Origin: Arthrobacter sp. NicSoilB8
GTDB taxonomy: Bacteria > Actinomycetota > Actinomycetes > Actinomycetales > Micrococcaceae
Length of the DNA stretch: 64,000 nt
NCBI RefSeq assembly: GCF_019977355.1
Contig: NZ_AP024655.1
Location: 3,968,001-4,032,000 of the forward strand
Direction: 5' to 3'
The notes beneath the pieces were generated by a model, which did no database searches, was not told the DNA's origin, and saw only the letters and a program-made list of their open reading frames with translations. This document shows positions 60,623-64,000 of the stretch, in pieces. Position 1 is the first letter of the stretch; each line of letters begins with the position of its first letter. A program made the position numbers and the translations under genes.

Positions 60623-60656
60623 GGCCCCATTCATGGGCCGTAAGTGACCCCGCGTT
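60596..60656. repeat. 61-bp palindromic element at the GntR gene end
   Basis: Arms AACGCGGGGTCACTTA (60596-60611) and its exact complement (60641-60656) with smaller paired CCAT/ATGG inside. The GntR stop codon is within it. REP-like in form; may end or stabilise the hpaG-gntR transcript portion. Confidence 0.75.
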
Positions 60657-60684
60657 GCATTATCAGTTAGTTAGGAAGACAACA

Positions 60685-62199
60685 ATGACGTTCACTGCTC
60701 CTGTTACCACCACGCACTACGTTCCGCAGGACCTTCCCACCCACATCCAGCACTACATCAACGGCGAATTCGTCGACTCCGTGGGCGGGAAGACCTTCGA
60801 CGTCCTGGACCCGGTGTCCAACACCAACTACGCCACCGCCGCCGCCGGGCAGAAGGAGGACATCGACCTCGCCGTCGCCGCCGCCCGTGAAGCGTTTGTC
60901 AACGGCCCGTGGCCGAGGATGAAGCCCCGCGAGCGGGCCCGCGTCCTGAACCGGATCGCCGACGCCGTCGAGGCCCAGGAGGCACGGCTCGCCGAGCTCG
61001 AGACCTTCGACACCGGCCTGCCGATCACCCAGGCCAAGGGCCAGGCGCTGCGCGCGGCCGAGAACTTCCGCTTCTTCGCGGACCTGATCGTCGCCCAGTT
61101 CGACGACGCCATGAAGGTCCCCGGCGCCCAGATCAACTACGTCAACCGCAAGCCGATCGGCGTCGCCGGCCTCATCACGCCGTGGAACACCCCGTTCATG
61201 CTCGAGTCCTGGAAGCTCGCCCCGGCCCTGGCCACCGGCAACACCGTGGTCCTCAAGCCGGCCGAGTTCACCCCGCTCTCGGCCTCGCTGTGGGCGCAGA
61301 TCTTCAAGGACGCCGGGCTCCCGGACGGCGTGTTCAACCTCGTCAACGGCCTCGGCGAGGAAGCCGGCGACGCCCTCGTCAAGCACCCGGACGTACCGCT
61401 GATCTCCTTCACCGGCGAAACCACCACGGGCCAGACGATCTTCCGCAACGCCGCGGCCAACCTCAAGGGCCTGTCCATGGAGCTCGGCGGCAAGTCCCCG
61501 TGCGTCGTGTTCGCCGACGCCGACCTCGACGCCGCAATCGACTCCGCCCTGTTCGGCGTCTTCTCCCTCAACGGCGAACGCTGCACGGCTGGCTCCCGCA
61601 TCCTCGTGGAGCGCGCCGTGTATGAAGAGTTCTGCGACAAGTACGCCGCCCGGGCGAAGAACATCGTGGTCGGTGACCCGCACGATCCGAAGACCGAGGT
61701 CGGCGCCCTGGTCCACCCGGAGCACTACGCCAAGGTGGCCTCCTACGTCGAGATCGGCAAGTCCGAAGGCCGGCTGCTCGCCGGCGGCGGCCGCCCGGAT
61801 CACCTGCCCGAGGGCAACTACATCGCCCCGACCGTGTTCGCCGACGTGGCCCCCGACGCGCGGATCTTCCAGGAGGAGATCTTCGGCCCCGTCGTTGCCA
61901 TCACCCCCTTCGACACCGACGACGAAGCCCTCGCCCTGGCGAACAACACCAAATACGGCCTCGCGGCGTACATCTGGACCCAGAACCTCACCCGGGCACA
62001 CAACTTCTCCCAGAACGTCGAGGCCGGCATGGTCTGGCTCAACAGCCACAACGTCCGCGACCTGCGCACCCCGTTCGGCGGCGTCAAAGCCTCCGGCCTG
62101 GGCCACGAGGGCGGCTACCGCTCCATCGACTTCTACACCGACCAGCAGGCCGTCCACATCACCCTCGGCACCGTCCACACGCCCAAGTTCGGCGCGTAG
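60685..62199 (+). CDS. hpaE: 5-carboxymethyl-2-hydroxymuconate semialdehyde dehydrogenase
   Basis: A 504-residue NAD-dependent aldehyde dehydrogenase. PWNTPFMLESWKLAPALATGN, FTGETTTGQ, MELGGKSP (catalytic Glu) and NGERCTAGS (catalytic Cys) are clear, and the N-terminal HYINGEFVDS is typical of HpaE. It oxidises the semialdehyde formed by HpaD to 5-carboxymethyl-2-hydroxymuconate. AGGAAG precedes the ATG at 60685; the upstream M at 60655 is in the palindrome. It is followed at once by a 66-bp palindrome. Confidence 0.92.
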   Translation: MTFTAPVTTTHYVPQDLPTHIQHYINGEFVDSVGGKTFDVLDPVSNTNYATAAAGQKEDIDLAVAAAREAFVNGPWPRMKPRERARVLNRIADAVEAQEARLAELETFDTGLPITQAKGQALRAAENFRFFADLIVAQFDDAMKVPGAQINYVNRKPIGVAGLITPWNTPFMLESWKLAPALATGNTVVLKPAEFTPLSASLWAQIFKDAGLPDGVFNLVNGLGEEAGDALVKHPDVPLISFTGETTTGQTIFRNAAANLKGLSMELGGKSPCVVFADADLDAAIDSALFGVFSLNGERCTAGSRILVERAVYEEFCDKYAARAKNIVVGDPHDPKTEVGALVHPEHYAKVASYVEIGKSEGRLLAGGGRPDHLPEGNYIAPTVFADVAPDARIFQEEIFGPVVAITPFDTDDEALALANNTKYGLAAYIWTQNLTRAHNFSQNVEAGMVWLNSHNVRDLRTPFGGVKASGLGHEGGYRSIDFYTDQQAVHITLGTVHTPKFGA

Positions 62200-62265
62200 C
62201 CCAACTGACTCGCACTTGCGGCCGTTATGAGGCTCCAAAACGGCACTTACTGCGAGTCAGTTGGG
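62200..62265. repeat. 66-bp palindromic REP-like element, copy 2
   Basis: Starts directly after the hpaE stop with CCCAACTGACTCGCA and ends with its exact complement (62251-62265), the 15-bp outer stem. The inner part (CCGTTATGAG ... AAAACGG) pairs partly. It has the same length and boundary as the element at 31448-31513. Confidence 0.8.
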
Positions 62266-62338
62266 TGGCGTCCGGCACCCGAGCCAGCCACCGCCGTCGA
62301 ACATTAACCAGACCCCCTTTCAAAGAAGAGAGAAGACC

Positions 62339-63412
62339 ATGACCAACTTCGTCCCCACCCCTTCCGTCCCGGCTCCGGACATCGTCCGCTGCGCCTACAT
62401 GGAAATCGTCGTCACCGACCTCGCCAAGTCCAGGGAGTTCTACGTTGACCTCCTGGGCCTGCACGTCACCGAGGAGGACGAGAATGTCATCTACCTCCGC
62501 TCCCTGGAGGAGTTCATCCACCACAACCTGGTGCTCCGCAAGGGACCCATCGCCGCCGTCGCAGTCTTTGCCTACCGGGTGAAGTCCCCCGCCGAAGTGG
62601 ACGCCGCCGAGGCGTACTACAAGGAACTGGGCTGCCGCACCGAACGCCGCAAGGACGGCTTCACCAAGGGCATCGGCGACTCCGTCCGCGTCGAGGACCC
62701 GTTGGGCTTCCCCTACGAGTTCTTCTACGAGACCGAACACGTCGAGCGCCTCACCCAGCGCTACGACCTCTACTCCGCCGGGGAGCTCGTCCGCCTGGAC
62801 CACTTCAACCAGGTCACCCCCGACGTCCCGCGCGGCCGCAAATACCTCGAGGACCTGGGCTTCCGCGTCTCGGAGGACATCAAGGACTCCGACGGCGTCA
62901 CCTACGCGGCGTGGATGCACCGCAAGCAGACCGTGCACGACACCGCACTGACCGGCGGCGACGGGCCGCGCATGCACCACGTCGCGTTCGCCACTCACGA
63001 GAAGCACAACATCATCCAGATCTGCGACAAGATGGGTGCCCTGCGCATCAGCGACCGGATCGAACGCGGCCCCGGACGGCACGGTGTCTCCAACGCGTTC
63101 TACCTCTACATCCTGGACCCGGACGGCCACCGCGTGGAGATCTACACCCAGGACTACTACACCGGCGATCCGGACAACCCCACCATCACCTGGGACGTGC
63201 ATGACAACCAGCGCCGCGACTGGTGGGGCAACCCCGTGGTCCCGTCCTGGTACACCGAGGCCTCCCTCGTCCTGGACCTCGACGGCAACCCGCAGCCTGT
63301 CATCGAACGCACCGACGTCTCAGAAATGGCCGTCACCATCGGAGCGGACGGCTTCGCCTACACCCGCGAACCCGGCGAAGAACGCGGCTTCAAGCTCGGG
63401 GCGCAGGTCTAG
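62339..63412 (+). CDS. hpaD: Homoprotocatechuate 2,3-dioxygenase (extradiol)
   Basis: A 357-residue type I extradiol dioxygenase that cleaves the ring of 3,4-dihydroxyphenylacetate. The metal ligands are His155 (LDHFNQ), His214 (MHHVAF) and Glu267 (RVEIYT). Residues Asn157, Trp192, His200, Arg243 and Tyr257 are in place as well. These numbers equal those of the well-studied Brevibacterium fuscum (iron) and Arthrobacter globiformis (manganese) enzymes, so this is an orthologue; the metal cannot be told from sequence. ATG at 62339 with an AGAGAG upstream. hpaH starts 1 base after its stop. Confidence 0.97.
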   Translation: MTNFVPTPSVPAPDIVRCAYMEIVVTDLAKSREFYVDLLGLHVTEEDENVIYLRSLEEFIHHNLVLRKGPIAAVAVFAYRVKSPAEVDAAEAYYKELGCRTERRKDGFTKGIGDSVRVEDPLGFPYEFFYETEHVERLTQRYDLYSAGELVRLDHFNQVTPDVPRGRKYLEDLGFRVSEDIKDSDGVTYAAWMHRKQTVHDTALTGGDGPRMHHVAFATHEKHNIIQICDKMGALRISDRIERGPGRHGVSNAFYLYILDPDGHRVEIYTQDYYTGDPDNPTITWDVHDNQRRDWWGNPVVPSWYTEASLVLDLDGNPQPVIERTDVSEMAVTIGADGFAYTREPGEERGFKLGAQV

Positions 63413-63413
63413 C

Positions 63414-64000
63414 GTGCTGGATGCCAAGACCATTGAGGCCATCGCCGACGAACTGCTGGAAGCCGGGCGGTCCAGGACACCGGTCCCCCGGCTGACGGCC
63501 CGCTACCCGGAGATGACGGTCGAGGACTCCTACGCGGTCCAGCAGCTGTGGCGGCGCCGCAACGAGGCCGCCGGCCGGAAGCTGGTGGGCCGCAAGATCG
63601 GCCTCACGTCCAAGGCCATGCAGGCCGCCACCGGCATCACCGAGCCGGACTACGGCGCGATCTTCGATGACATGGTGCTGGAGACCGGCTGCTCGGTGCA
63701 GTGGGACCGCTACACCCACCCGCGGGTGGAGGTGGAACTGGCGTTCGTGCTGAAGAAGGACCTCGCCGGGCCCGGCTGCACCATCTTCGATGTCCTGAAC
63801 GCCACCGACTACGTGGTCCCGGCCTTGGAGATCCTGGACTCCAGGATCGAAATGGAGGGCCGGACCATCGTGGACACCATCGCCGACAACGCCGCGATGG
63901 GCGCCATGGTGATCGGCGGCAACCCGGTCAAGCCCGACGCCGTCGACCTCCGCTGGGTCTCCGCGATCCTCTACAAGAACCAGACCGTGGAGGAGACCGG
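63414..64000 (+). CDS. hpaH: 2-oxohept-4-ene-1,7-dioate hydratase, 3' part cut by window edge
   Basis: About 195 codons from a GTG at 63414 to the window end with no stop. The protein starts LDAKTIEAIADELLEAG and has VGRKIGLTSKAMQAATGI, the EPDYGAIFDD segment and PRVEVELAFVLKKDL, all as in HpaH/MhpD-type hydratases of the FAH-related fold. It adds water to the product of HpaG in homoprotocatechuate breakdown. It starts one base after the hpaD stop, so it is coupled. The full protein should be about 260 residues. Confidence 0.92.
   Translation, partial: MLDAKTIEAIADELLEAGRSRTPVPRLTARYPEMTVEDSYAVQQLWRRRNEAAGRKLVGRKIGLTSKAMQAATGITEPDYGAIFDDMVLETGCSVQWDRYTHPRVEVELAFVLKKDLAGPGCTIFDVLNATDYVVPALEILDSRIEMEGRTIVDTIADNAAMGAMVIGGNPVKPDAVDLRWVSAILYKNQTVEET

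Overview
The window reads as chromosome of a high-GC actinobacterium of the Micrococcaceae, most like Arthrobacter or Pseudarthrobacter. The evidence is the GC-rich codon use with GTG and TTG starts, LAxTG cell-wall anchors with Arg-rich tails, a split phenylacetate (paa) regulon under a TetR regulator, and a homoprotocatechuate 2,3-dioxygenase whose metal ligands fall at the residue numbers known for the Arthrobacter and Brevibacterium enzymes. I saw no rRNA, tRNA, CRISPR array, insertion sequence or prophage. Two genes run off the window: a glycosyltransferase at the left edge and hpaH at the right edge.

Bases 1-8.2 kb hold surface-polysaccharide and envelope genes: two GT4 glycosyltransferases, an initiating sugar-phosphate transferase, a DUF4012 protein, an LAxTG-anchored protein, a VanZ-like protein and galU. 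Bases 8.3-13.2 kb hold the phenylacetyl-CoA epoxidase operon paaABCDE plus paaG on the minus strand. Bases 13.3-25.9 kb return to surface and export functions: a BNR-repeat exoprotein, signal peptidase I, a Wzz/BY-kinase, an HprK-like/PqqD-like ATPase next to a secreted protein, a low-molecular-weight tyrosine phosphatase, two tandem LCP ligases and a prolyl oligopeptidase. Bases 26-31.4 kb hold a membrane protein, a cytosine-deaminase homologue lacking a zinc cysteine, and a two-gene unit of an internally duplicated repeat protein plus an M50 metalloprotease with a PqqD-like N-terminus. That unit is the best candidate here for an undescribed system.

Bases 31.5-52.3 kb hold ackA-pta and the rest of the phenylacetate pathway in four blocks: paaI-paaK-paaR, paaZ with a divergent thioesterase, and paaJ-paaF-paaH. 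Between them lie hmp, a large LAxTG serine protease, a phosphatase, an SGNH hydrolase and small proteins. The paa promoters share a palindromic box built on ACCGNNCGNNCGGT, placed on or just after the -10 element. This suggests that the TetR protein encoded at 37.0 kb represses all of them. Together the genes encode ligase, epoxidase, isomerase, ring hydrolase/aldehyde dehydrogenase, thiolase, hydratase, dehydrogenase and thioesterase, a complete route from phenylacetate to acetyl-CoA and succinyl-CoA.

Bases 52.4-56.3 kb hold assorted housekeeping and stress genes (pentapeptide protein, SRPBCC protein, CsbD, dienelactone hydrolase, prephenate dehydratase) and a tandem 118-bp non-coding repeat. 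Bases 56.3-64 kb hold a homoprotocatechuate meta-cleavage operon (hpaG fused to an RraA-like domain, a GntR regulator, hpaE, hpaD, hpaH) divergent from a MobA-type flavin hydroxylase. Several intergenic palindromes look like dispersed REP-type elements; two copies of one 66-bp form are visible.
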